The notes under the pieces were generated by a model that worked only from the letters and a program-made list of their open reading frames with translations, was not told the DNA's origin and did not search any database. A stretch of 64,000 bases of DNA from Spongilla lacustris (lineage: Eukaryota; Porifera; Demospongiae; Spongillida; Spongillidae), in contig OX442415.1 in assembly GCA_949361645.1 (NCBI GenBank), positions 5,563,240 through 5,627,239 of the forward strand, in the 5' to 3' direction. Below are positions 36,385 to 46,900 of this stretch, one piece after another. A program made the translations under genes and the position numbers. Numbering within the stretch: position 1 is the stretch's first letter; every line of letters begins with the position of its first letter.

Positions 36385-36827
36385 TAAGTGGAGCTAGTTT
36401 TTTTTTTATATCTTAAATGCAGCACATGGAGCTTTTTCACACCATGGTAATGAATTTAGGAATTAAAACATATCTAGAGCACACATCAGTACACTGATTC
36501 TTGATCATATGTATGTATCATTAATTGCTATATAATTACGTGTGATATGCATGAATTTATCAATGCCTCCACTTAGGTTTGCAAAAGAACAGTACAAATT
36601 TTCGATGTTTTGCTTTTCTACCCTTGTAAACAGCTCAACACTTAAAGAGCTAGTTAGAGGGTTGGACTGCTGAAAATAATATATTGTTCAGAAATGGAAT
36701 GTCCAGAATTGAAAATGGCATATAATTCAATTGTGGATGATATAAACTCCCTGAACACTAATAATATCCAAGTTGAACTAGAGGAGAATGGATCTAGTGA
36801 TAATGCAAACGAGGATAATAGGGTCAA
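36385..36827. other. intron-like sequence of the transposon gene with a short exon candidate
   Basis: Mostly AT-rich. 36700-36826 encodes KMEC/ENGSSDNANEDNR-type acidic sequence, probably the exon interrupted by the element at 36832. Confidence 0.35.
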
Positions 36828-36831
36828 TTAA

Positions 36832-37980
36832 GTAGTGTTCGCCACTCGCGAGTACCGATATCGGTATTCTTACATATTAAAAAAAAGGACGGGTAGTGCT
36901 TCAAACATACTTGGTTTCAAGAGATCCTCAGTCCTTATTCTACACTATTATCGCTTCATTTCTCCAAAAAAGTGTTCCAAACAAAAAAAAAACAGTGGTT
37001 TTATCCAATTAAGCGTATTTCAGGTATATTCGCCACCCCTGTTGGGCTTTCGCCACGTCGATTTTGGAGTGTTCGCCACCCCCTGTATTTCGTTATTGCG
37101 AAGTGTAACAAAAGTGGTTTTTACATAGGACGTTGCTAAAACAAGTAAGCTTGTTCACTGTAGCCCTTTAAACGCCCTGGGAGTCTTTCTTTGCGATGCT
37201 AGTATTTTTTGGATAGAACGGCTTCCATTTGTACATCCGTGGCTTGCAGTTAGTTAAAACATACAGATCCAAGGGCTCGAGTTGGCTCAAGCAACTGAAC
37301 TGAGTTTAATTAGAAGGCCAGATACAAAAAGAAACCATTTGAAGCATGAAGTGTCAGGGAAAAAAAATATTTATGCACATCCCATTCTGTGTGTATGGGA
37401 AAGAAGGCCACGCCCCCATGGCGAACACTCCTTCCCAACATGAACAGCTTACAGTACTTATATATAATTGGTAGCAAACATTTATAGGCCTAATGGTAGC
37501 TATTTTGACTATTCTCACTTCGTCATTTCAGAAAGTTTGAGTAGTCGCCAGGGGTGGCGACTACTGCTTAATAGCGTAATTTACGATTGGAGTCTCCGCC
37601 ACCCACCCTAATTCCGAAGCTACTAAGTTTCATAACAAATAGAACTACATATATTGTACAGAAATCACCACTCTTCTCTGATAACAAGATTTTAAACAGA
37701 TCATGACTACGTATTTTACGGACAGCGACTTGCACCAGGTAAACTCACTTCCAATTGCGCGTTGTTTACCGCACCACTTTTGCCGAAAATTGAGGTAGCT
37801 TAGTTTTTGATTTTTTTTTGTAAGAACCGAAATAACTAATAGAACTTGAATTGTGGGCCGTAAACACAGACTCCGTGTACTAATATTTCCATATTTTGCT
37901 GCGATATTAAAACGTCAGGTAAGCCCTAGCGCCGCGTTTGAAGTTAAGGGTGGCGAACACTCCCCCCTGGCGAAATTACC
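36832..37980. mobile_element. nested element flanked by TTAA (piggyBac/Kolobok-like MITE)
   Basis: TTAA occurs at 36828-36831 and 37981-37984. The ends read GTAGTGTTCGCCA on the left and TGGCGAAATTACC on the right, imperfect inverted repeats. The word TTCGCCAC or its inverse recurs through the element (for example 37030, 37050, 37068, 37548, 37951). No coding frame recognised. It interrupts the transposon's acidic exon, so it inserted later. Confidence 0.6.
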
Positions 37981-37987
37981 TTAATTT

Positions 37988-38803
37988 ACCCTAGTTCCTC
38001 GGAAGAAAATTGTGCTCCAGTCAATCCATTTACAGAATACTTCAAGCGCAAAATTGTCAGTGTTGATATTCCTTCTCCAGCTAATGGAGAGATTAAAAAT
38101 TCGTATCTAAAACCTCAGTATTTTGAAGATATTTTAAACACATGGTTGCCCATGGCACCTTTTTGGAGTAGTTTACTGCTTGGTAAGTACTATGCAATCT
38201 AACTGTATGCATCATATTAATGTATTGTTTTGTATAGGTGATCTTTCTCGTCACAAGATTGAGAAACCTTTGAATCTCTCCATTCTGGTAAAGGCATATG
38301 ACATGTGTACATGCAATTCATCTTATGTGCTATAGCACTACATTAAGTATATTTTGATCATGTTTCATTACATGTTATTCTTAGCACTGCACTGCAGAAT
38401 TATTGATGTCTACAATTTCCTTATTTTAAGCATCAGCTGACAAAGACATCAGGAACCATTGAAGCTTGGAACTTCATTCTTAAAAACATTGATCACCCAC
38501 AAAAACATATTCGACCTGATGTTTTTATAAAACAGCACTCTGATATCATAACTGGACGACAAAGACAATTTTTTGATGACTTACAGGAACCATTTAGAAA
38601 TAAAATTAAGGTTTTTGCACTGATTTATTTCGATGCACATAGTATTGACTTTGGCATACCTTTTATAATGTAGCAATCACTTAAAAGAAAAGCATCCCGT
38701 CCTCTGAAGGAAAAGTGGGCAGAACGATGTTCCAGTATGCAGAAAAGGTCAAAGTTTGGTTACTTTCAGAAAACGTTGGAACCACTGGAACACAAGATAG
38801 GAA
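37988..38803 (+). CDS. transposase C-terminal exons of the 14.5-kb element
   Basis: Predicted exons: 37988-38181 (SSEENCAPVNPFTEYF through LNTWLPMAPFWSSLLLG, donor GTAAGT), 38239-38289 (GDLSRHKIEKPLNLSIL), 38431-38611 (TSGTIEAWNFILKNIDH, HSDIITGRQRQF) and 38674-38803 (KEKWAERCSSMQKRSKFGYF). The blocks with SGTIEAWNF and VFIKQHSDIITGRQ resemble the end of the transposase fold in related invertebrate transposase-like proteins; the Glu in TIEAW is a candidate third catalytic acid. Borders have AG and GT but were not verified by transcripts. The chain continues into the USP domain downstream. Confidence 0.55.
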
Positions 38804-39134
38804 GGCAATTTCATTTAATGGTTTGGTGCAGATTTTTACATTAATGTCATATATTCCAGTTCTGAAAATGGTGCTGTGTCTGATAGTGCTGCTCACCTAT
38901 CTCGGTATCAATGACACATATATTGATTGACATATAGCATTGATTATAGATGTCTTTACAGTTCTCCTGCAAAACCAGCTGCAAATATAGACCAAGAGAA
39001 AATCACAACAGAGTAAGTTTATAGAACACAATCATTCAATTTTGGCTTTGGTATATATGAATACTGCACATCAATGTTTTCAGACCAAATCCATCAGACA
39101 AATGTGTACCAAAAGAAATGGTGAGTTCACATAC

Positions 39135-40457
39135 TACTGTGTTTTTATACATATGTACTGTACTCCCAAAGACATCAGGTGCACTGTTGCATGTGTCCAA
39201 AATTCTGAACAAAGGCATAAAAGGCACATCCAACCTCTGCTGGCTTAATTCAGTTTTGCAGGCCATCTTGACTACTCCACTTGTACCGCTGTTAAAAAGT
39301 GCAGTGCTGTGGTTTTTTAACCATAATGCATTTACATTTCGTCTTCTTACAGCTGCCACATGTGCTAAGTGTCATACATCCATTCAGAAGTGTTTTATTG
39401 ATATTATGGACCAACTACAACAAGGTTCTTCATGTGATCCTTGTGACTCCTCTCGACTTGCTGTAAGACTTAAACTAAACAAATAGCACATTTATAAATA
39501 ATAAACTATGAATGACAGAAGTTGCTCTGTAAAGAAGCTGAATCTCTGCCAGATGGATTTCAAAACGACTGTGTAGATGGCATATCTGTTTTGTAATGTA
39601 AAAGTAAGTCTGTTCTGTACATACATGTACAGTCGCATTTGAAGTTTTTCCTTCAGGAGATAGAAAAATATTCTGATATTTTCACAACTTTGGTGCACAG
39701 AACAGCGGAATGCTGCTTAGAGGTGATAATAAGTTCAAGTTTGTGCATTTTACCGTATGGTTACACTTTTTTGTAAAAGAATGTAAATGAAACGGAATCA
39801 TGGACATTGCTTACATGTGGAGTTAGGGAGAGTTGTGAAGAAAGAAGCATGTATCATCTGCTGATGAGCTTCCTTGATGCAAAAACAACACCATATCACA
39901 TGCAGTTGTCTAAAGTGTAAGCAGGTGTTTTAATGTCACCATACACAGAATATAGAGCAGTGTCATTTGCAGTTTCTGCAGAGTGTGTCTGAATCGACTG
40001 ATTGTGCAAAAAACTGAAGTTCAGACACCCTCGATTCTGATTATACACTGTGACAGGGTGTCAGAAAAATTAAGAGCAGAATTACAATTCCAAGGTTTTT
40101 TATTATTTGTATCCTAACACTATTTTAATTAAGTGTAAAATTACAGTTCTTTCTCACTATCGCATAAGAGTCAGCAAGGAAACACTGAATACCAACTTAG
40201 TGCAGTCGTGGTATGCACACATGTGTATGCATGTACGCTCCCACTAACCGCATATACATGTATATATAGGTACATCATGGCGATGACTCCTATCAAGGCC
40301 ACTGTAATACGTTTGTACTTGTTCGAATGTTATGTTTTATACAATTGTGTTGCAGATACCTGTTATGTACAGAGCCATAACAAGTGGATTCATTACAATG
40401 ATGCAAAGGTATCCGAAGTTTTATCAAAGCAATTCACTTCATCCAATGAAATAAAGG
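39135..40457 (+). CDS. ubiquitin-specific protease (USP, peptidase C19) domain carried by the transposon
   Basis: Cys box: LNKGIKGTSNLCWLNSVLQA (Cys codon 39238-39240), matching the G..N..N.CW.NS.LQ signature of USPs. Middle exons: SWTLLTCGVRESCEERSM (39784-39918) and TPSILIIHCDR (39980-40101). The C-terminal part is split over three exons: TEYQLSAVV (ends 40209), VHHGDDSYQGHY (40271-40308) and YVQSHNKWIHYNDAKVSEV (from 40355). This is the USP His box, with catalytic His in GHY and the later Asp in YND. Splice phases join these exons without a stop. The domain would remove ubiquitin from proteins. It lacks a visible Cys4 zinc insert (CAKCHTSIQKC near 39360 could be half of one). The exon joining the Cys box to SWTLL is not certain. 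Confidence 0.78.
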
Positions 40458-40810
40458 TATAAATTTTGTTTCATATTTAAAATGGCTTGCATAATCCATG
40501 CAACAATGTAGGAAAATGTTTGTCTTGCAGTATATACATCACCAATGAAGATTGTAAGTATAATGGATATGTATATTAATACATTCATACTGCTGCATAA
40601 TGTCATTAGCCACTTCTGAATAATGCCACATCAATTGAAGAATTCATGTCTCCCAGTCACAAATTTGTAAACATAATCGATATGTTTGTATTTGAAATTC
40701 AAAACTATGTTTCATGCAGAAATACAAAGGCTTGCCACTGCACGAACAGTCAAAGGTAAATAAATGCCGTTTATTGTGGTACTGATATAATTTCTATGCT
40801 TTTATCGTAG

Positions 40811-41750
40811 CTCAGCCAGAGTATTCCTGAGCCACACTCAAGATTTCAGTTGGACAGAAGTGATTTAAGCCTTCTAGTTTCTGATTCATGGATTAATTCA
40901 AGAGTACGAAATAATTATATACTTACTAATTATTAATCCTTTTTTTTCCAGATCATTGCAGCATATATGGAGCTTTTGAAAACTTCCACAGTAACAGTAA
41001 TTCCGTCCGTAGTTGTGCCGGTTATTTGTATGATCTATTTATTTATGACATTTAGGATGTACAAAAGGTGATCTCCTTTGATCCTACTTTTCTTCCAACT
41101 TTTCTCAGTAGAGGATATGAGAGCATTAAACATTACACCAAGGTATCATTGTACAAACTGTATCAGTGCTATGATTATATAATGTAAAGCAATTTATTTT
41201 TAAAAAGGGATGCAATATTTTTGAGCAGGATCTCATGCTTTTTCCAGTACACAAACCTAAACATTGGAGTTTAGTGGTTAGTCATCGCACAATGAGTTTT
41301 TTCAAATGTTATTATTTTAATATACAGGGTGTTTATCCTAAATCAAAATTCATACTCTGCATTGACTCTTTGCACTTCTCCAATGTAGATGAAGTGAACT
41401 GGATATGGTAAGATATTATATGTTGTGCATGGATACACCATTAACACGTATCATCTAGGATGTATCTGTGTAGCGAAAGCTACAATCTATCCAGTCAACA
41501 AATTTCATCTTGCGAATGGAAATATCATGATTCAGTAAATGTGTACATACAATTCAACACTACACCTGATATGGATTACTGCCTTTGCTTAGAAGGATGC
41601 CCCAACTCAGAAAAATGCAAATGATTGTGGAGCATTTGTGTGTTTTGTAAGTGCATATATACATGTATAAATCAATTTTGGTTTAAACATGCATATACCA
41701 CATAGGCAGCACGGCAACTGGCAGAGGGGTTACCTTGTCTTCATACACAG
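40811..41750 (+). CDS. Ulp1/SENP-type SUMO protease (peptidase C48) domain carried by the transposon
   Basis: Exons read DLSLLVSDSWINSRIIAAYM (the W.N...I..YM substrate loop), VISFDPTFLPTFLSRGYE, PKHWSLV (catalytic His near 41261), FILCIDSLHF (Asp near 41362), and PTQKNANDCGAFVCF (oxyanion Gln and catalytic Cys near 41626). All four functional residues of the C48 fold are thus present. Introns of 40-100 bases separate them, each with GT and AG ends. The protein would cleave SUMO or a related modifier. C48 proteases are known from several plant and fungal transposons; the pairing with a USP in one element is the unusual point. Some phases remain to be checked. Confidence 0.78.
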
Positions 41751-41829
41751 GTAAAGTTTCATGCTATGGTAACAGTATAAGATATGTAATTCTGAATCAA
41801 AGGAATCAGTAACCAAGTTTAGGTTACAA

Positions 41830-42354
41830 ATGGTGTATGAACTATCTAAAGGTAGTCTATACCCTTTGCAAGGTGGCGCAGATGAGAAGGTATGTGCTTC
41901 CATGATTCATAGTATATCAGACATGGTAATGTATCAGTCCAGCAACAGTATGGACAGGTACCAAAATGAAGTCAGAATACAAGACCAAAATTCTGTATAT
42001 AGTGATGAGTCCGAGAACAATGATCACAGTGATAGTGAACACATTGATATCAGTAGCAGTAGTAGTATTATATCTGAAAGAAATATGCAATGGATCATCA
42101 CCAAGCTGTTGAATGTTTTCTTGGACACAAGTTACCCCATTAACTCTATAACTGTATATTATGTACCATCTGTGCTGCTGTCTTATATCACAAGAACTAC
42201 TCCATTTTCACAATGCAAATCCAAACGTTTTGCAGTCACATTTTGCGTAACTTCGCATTACAGTTCCAAGAAACAATTCAATCACTTCATCGTTACAATG
42301 CATATCATGCCACGTAAAACAGCTATTATAGCCAAGGTGAGGGGATGGCTGTAG
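41830..42354 (+). CDS. acidic Ser/Asp-rich C-terminal frame of the transposon
   Basis: A 174-residue frame beginning MVYELSKGSLYPLQGG, with a strongly acidic run (SDESENNDHSDSEHIDISSS) and a less conserved C-terminus that runs into the right repeat array. A GTATGTGC donor follows GGADEK at about 41889, so the real exon may end there. No domain recognised. Confidence 0.4.
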   Translation: MVYELSKGSLYPLQGGADEKVCASMIHSISDMVMYQSSNSMDRYQNEVRIQDQNSVYSDESENNDHSDSEHIDISSSSSIISERNMQWIITKLLNVFLDTSYPINSITVYYVPSVLLSYITRTTPFSQCKSKRFAVTFCVTSHYSSKKQFNHFIVTMHIMPRKTAIIAKVRGWL

Positions 42355-42950
42355 TCATGAACAACATGCATATCCATGTGAGGCTATACACCAGCAGTAC
42401 ACAGGTGTGCTTACCCTACTTCAGGGTACCACTGGTTTTGACCACACCCCTTCCTGGAGTTAGATAGGCAGCCATCTTGTGGTGATTTTTAAAATCTTAG
42501 GTGTCGGCATGGCTGTAGTCATGAACCACGTGCATATCCATGTGAGGCTATACACCAGCAGTGCACAGGTGTGCTTACCCTACTTCAGGGTACCACTGGT
42601 TTTGACCACACCCCTTCCTGGAGTTAGATAGGCAGCCATCTTGTGGTGATTTTTAAAATCTTAGGTGTCGGCATGGCTGTAGTGATGAACCACATGCATA
42701 TCCATGTGAGGCTATACACCAGCAATGCACAGGTGTGCTTACCCTACTTCAGGGTACCACTGGTTGTGACCACACCCCTTCCTGAAGTAAGATAGGCAGC
42801 CATCTTGTGGTGATGGCTGTAGTCATGAACCACGTGCATATCCATGTGAGGCTATACACCAGCAGTACACAAGGGTGCTTACCCTATGTCAGGGTACCAC
42901 TGGTTTTAACCACACCCCTTCCTGGATGTAGATAGTCAGCGTTGTGGTGA
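42347..42950 (-). repeat. right subterminal array, inverted relative to the left
   Basis: About four units of the 140/164-bp repeat in reverse orientation (CAGGTGTGCTTACCCTACTT, GGTACCACTGGTTTTGACCA). Together with the left array it makes the element's ends a long imperfect foldback. Confidence 0.93.
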
Positions 42951-43151
42951 TTTTGCATATGTAAGACATGAAGGTAGAAAATGTGTGATATCCAAATTGC
43001 AATTCGGAGGTATACATGAGCATAAACGCTCGATGGATCGCTATGTCTAGAATTTGTTACTTTAATAAAAAGATGTTATTGTAGTTGGTTTCTGCCAAAA
43101 GACCTCAATTTTATTCATAACTAGATTATGGCCGGTCATTATCAAAATAAC
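42951..43151. other. right subterminal unique region of the transposon
   Basis: 200 bases, AT-rich, without a left-end counterpart. No gene seen. Confidence 0.5.
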
Positions 43152-43205
43152 GATCTAACCGCTGGAATGTGAGGCTGAGGAATGTGAGGCTAACTTCTAT
43201 TCGGT
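43152..43205 (-). repeat. right terminal inverted repeat of the 14.5-kb transposon
   Basis: Perfect 54-base inverse of 28670-28723, followed by CTAATGCAA (43206-43214). Confidence 0.93.
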
Positions 43206-43479
43206 CTAATGCAACTCAGGAACACTCCAGAGGTCCAAGACGTCCGGGAACGACTTTGCAGCTGTTTGACGTGGATGATAAGGATGAACGGGAGGAACCG
43301 GCAGTTCACCGTAACACGGAACAGCAACCGATTGAGGCACCAACCCAAGTTGAACAGCTGAACCTACTGTGGCTGCTGAGGAACCTCCGCCTCGAAGATA
43401 TCCGACGCGGACCCGACGCCCACCCGATCGGTTATAATGCATCCAGACCGGTGGCCTCCTCTTTCAAAGGAGGGGGTAG
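43206..43479 (+). pseudogene. gypsy 2 polyprotein C-terminal tail
   Basis: Sequence resumes after the inserted transposon. One frame reads HSRGPRRPGTTLQLFDVDDK; another ends EEPPPRRYPTRTRRPPDRL then a stop (about 43377-43433), the basic ending typical of gypsy polyproteins. The frame change is another sign of decay. A polypurine tract (AAAGGAGGGGGTAG) follows at 43466-43479, next to the LTR. Confidence 0.72.
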
Positions 43480-43658
43480 TGTTGTGAATGAACATATAGA
43501 ACTATTTTAGCGCACTTATTTTTATACGTATATGCGCATGCGTGTATGTGCTGGCACCAGCCGGGCTGAAACCCATTTGATGTCCGGTGCATATATATGT
43601 AACTGTATGCATTGTAAGGATTACTTATTTTTGGCTACTCACAACACTACAATCAACA
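43480..43658 (+). mobile_element. 3' LTR of gypsy 2
   Basis: Starts TGTTGTGAATG directly after the polypurine tract and ends AATCAACA; the five outermost bases are inverse (TGTTG...CAACA). About 179 bases. No 5' LTR in the window to confirm. Confidence 0.68.
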
Positions 43659-43659
43659 T

Positions 43660-43905
43660 TGATGGTTTGCTGGATAAGGTATGTGTTGGTTCAGCTCTAG
43701 TTGCAGCTTTCATTTTCAGCAGGCCAAATCACTTAAAGGCATCTGATCCAATGATACCTGATGTTGCAACAGAAATGGCATAGAAAAGAGTTTTGATACA
43801 CATAATACACACATAGCAGCTTAACCCTCTATTATCCAAATGATCCCAGTCTTGTGTGATATAATGCATGTGTGTGGAAAGGGTATGAGGGGCTAGATAC
43901 CAACT
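43660..43905. other. flank between gypsy 2 and gene C
   Basis: No recognisable coding segment; this is the 3' flank of gene C. Confidence 0.4.
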
Positions 43906-43912
43906 TACTGTG

Positions 43913-46900
43913 TTAGGAAGGTTTTACTGCACTGTATTTATCATTAGGGACAGGAATTGAAATGATTTGATGACATGCCATATCAGTGTAGCAAGGTTTT
44001 TCCAATCTCACCTAGTGCATAGTTATTAATATTTCGAAGTAAACAAAATATACAGTGAAATATCTAAACAACTTGAAGTTACCTTTTACATATGCTGCAA
44101 GTGTTAACTTACTTCCTCAGTATGTGGAGCTTTTACTTCACTGTACTGGACCTCATCATTTGGGGCAGGAATTGTGATGGCTTGAAGACATGCCACGTCT
44201 GTGTAGCAAGGGGTGTCCAATTTCACCTGTATGAAGGAGATAAGGGTATGTATGGACAAAATATACTGAAAAAGTGTGCTGGTACATTACTGTAGCAAAT
44301 CATGTTGCAAAACAGCTCTCCTTATATGCCAACTCATCATACATGTACATTATATTTTTAGTCACAAAATTTCATTCAATGTGTTAGATATTAGTTAACC
44401 TTGTTTTGTAATTTCAATTGTGATTCTGAGGTACATGTAGGTTTGCAATCACTTGGTGGTAAACATGGATATCCTGTATGTGTAATTGAATACATTCACA
44501 AGGCAATGAATGCTATGAGTGTTTATAACTTACGTGCTTTTCTCTTAAGAATGTAACATTTGATGGCTATTCCAATACTGAATGCAATTAATACAACAGC
44601 TCCAGTAACTCCAATGGTGACTCCCACAACAAGTGCAGCTACACATCAGAGCACATTTGATTTACTCTGTAAAACACAACAGCTTCTAACTAACCAATTG
44701 AAGTTTCACTTTTGGAATACATGTAGGTATTTGATGTGGCTGTTGCTCCACTTGGACTTGGAAATATTTGTGTCATAGAACCTTAATGAAATGTACATGT
44801 TTTCATAAACAAAATATGACTGTACTCCAGTATACAGCTAAAACATAAAGCAATAAATGAGCTCAATTAACATGTACACATACATACCTGCGGTTTTATG
44901 CTAAACATATGCATGTATTCTTCACTAGCATATCCAACACAAATATTGGACACAGGTTTTTCCATTAACATGCAGGGAACTTGTTAAGGCCCATTTGGTA
45001 CACCACATGTTTATGTAGAAGCTATTGCTTTTATAAATGTAAATGAAATCAACAACAAAATTACACAGAATGATACATTTTAAATGTATTGCGATGAGCA
45101 ACACAATATGGTAACTTATTTCAATAGGAATACAAACCTTTTAGGTATGTAAAACTGGCCAAGGTCCCATTTCCAGCTCCGTTGACGGCGAAGAATTTAA
45201 ACACAATTGGATCACCATAGTCCATGATGGTCTTACTTGTACCATTTAGTGAAGGGTCACTGAAATCAACTGAAGAGGTACATGTCCTTGGGAAGGTACA
45301 GTCTGGATCACTGGGGATGGTCTTACATCCATATATGGTGATATTGGTACACAGGGTGTAATTGAATATATCAGGGGAGTAGCCTGTGACATCAAGGGAG
45401 AACGGAGCACCCCAGGAGAGATTGAAGGAGGTCTTCCACATGGCTGCTGAGAAGTTGTATGGAGCATCAAGTGGACCTAGAAGGTGATGAAGCAAAGTGT
45501 ACACTGTGCTGGAATGATTGTGATTGCAAACACTGACAAACAACAATATTAGATAGCTGCTACAAAATACTACTAGGAATCTATTCAAATTGACTGAACA
45601 AAAGTTGTAATATGCCACAGTAATCTGGCTGAGTAATGCAAAAACATTGCAAACATGGCTTATTAAGGTGTTTGTGATCAAATAAAAAGCAACTCCAGAT
45701 CTACACATGCACCAGCTCATTTGTACCAAAACGGTAAGCTCTGAATAATCCCAGTCTCACACAATTGCCGATTACAATCATTTATAGTGAAATCAAAACA
45801 AGATCAAGGATTTCCAATGCATGGCCACATCTCAGCTTGCAACCTTTTACCCAAACATTAAACATCAGTCTAAGCGTTCGTGCACAGCATAACTACAAGC
45901 ACCAGGATTTTTTTTTTTTCAAACGAAATATGAGCGACGACGAGACCCAAACGCCCCGTGCCGGTGGAAGTGGTGACCCACTCGCACGCGTATTAGCGGC
46001 AATCACCAGTTCACAAGCCGAGCTACGAGAGCTGCGAGCTGAGATGCGGGGGGCGCAGGAAGATACGGCCGCAAAGCTGGCAAGCTTGAAGAGTGAACGG
46101 CCGTACCAATTTCGAAAGAAAGGCCACGAGGAGCAACACGCTTTCAATGCTTCTGTGCAGGGACGGCTGGCGGAGGCAGGGCTGCAGCTAAATAGGGCAG
46201 AACGAGGCGTGGCTGACGGAGCGGCTAGGACATCCCTGGAAAATGCAAAGCGGGCGCTGCAGGAAGGTGAGGACCTCATAACAGCTGTCCTCAATAGCCT
46301 GTATGGCAGGCAATATGTCATGACCTTCATTATTACAAAATCTCAATCTAGTTAAAGCAAATGTCGCTGCAATGCTGTCTAGATGCTTTGCCTCGGACAT
46401 GTAGGCTGTTTAGATTAGGTAGTTACATATATACATGTTATAGTGATATGATGTATATGTATGCCTTCCATATTGTCCTGTAAAAAAGGGAAATATAATT
46501 TATTTATTTTTTTAAAATGTTGTATGAAAAATGTAATAGTAAAAGGTCATGACATATTGTAGTTGTAATGGAATTCCCGGTAACCACCACTTTTTATAAT
46601 CATAACATTTGCATCTGCACATATAAGCACAAATAAATCAAAGACCAAGTAATATCTACATATATTGTAATTTAGTGCCCATTTTTTATTTCTATCTAAT
46701 TCTTACCCTGAACAGTAAGGTTTGATGAATCACTGGTCTGTACATTGGTGAGAGTGCCATCTACCACTTTACATATCACTTCAGTGTTGTTGTTGGTAGC
46801 CCTAGCTGGGATGTAGAGGTTAGATGTGACAACAGCTCCAGCTCCACTGAGGGTGAATGTTATTCCTCTTTGTTGATGTAATGGACCATAACCACTTCCA

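Larger units (their letters stand above)
28670..43205 (+). mobile_element. 14.5-kb DNA transposon with 54-bp TIRs, 9-bp TSD, PHD, DDE-like, USP and Ulp1 domains
   Basis: The ends are perfect inverted copies over 54 bases (28670-28723 and 43152-43205), starting ACCGAATAGAAGTTAGCCTC. CTAATGCAA flanks both sides (28661-28669 and 43206-43214), so removing the element restores a continuous gypsy sequence. Inside come a ~250-base subterminal region, a tandem array (28985-34100), an intron-rich plus-strand coding region (34570-42350), and a short inverted array of the same repeat (42347-42950). Younger elements sit inside it (31541-33291 and 36832-37980). The 9-bp TSD recalls Mutator-like elements; large subterminal repeat arrays and protease genes recall KDZ/Zisupton-type elements. 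I cannot assign the superfamily from memory. Some coding exons have one-base frame breaks, so this copy may be inactive. Confidence 0.9.

Noticed and set aside
36900..37128. 97-residue frame in the TTAA element
   Set aside because: No recognisable domain, and repeated TTCGCCAC words explain its composition.
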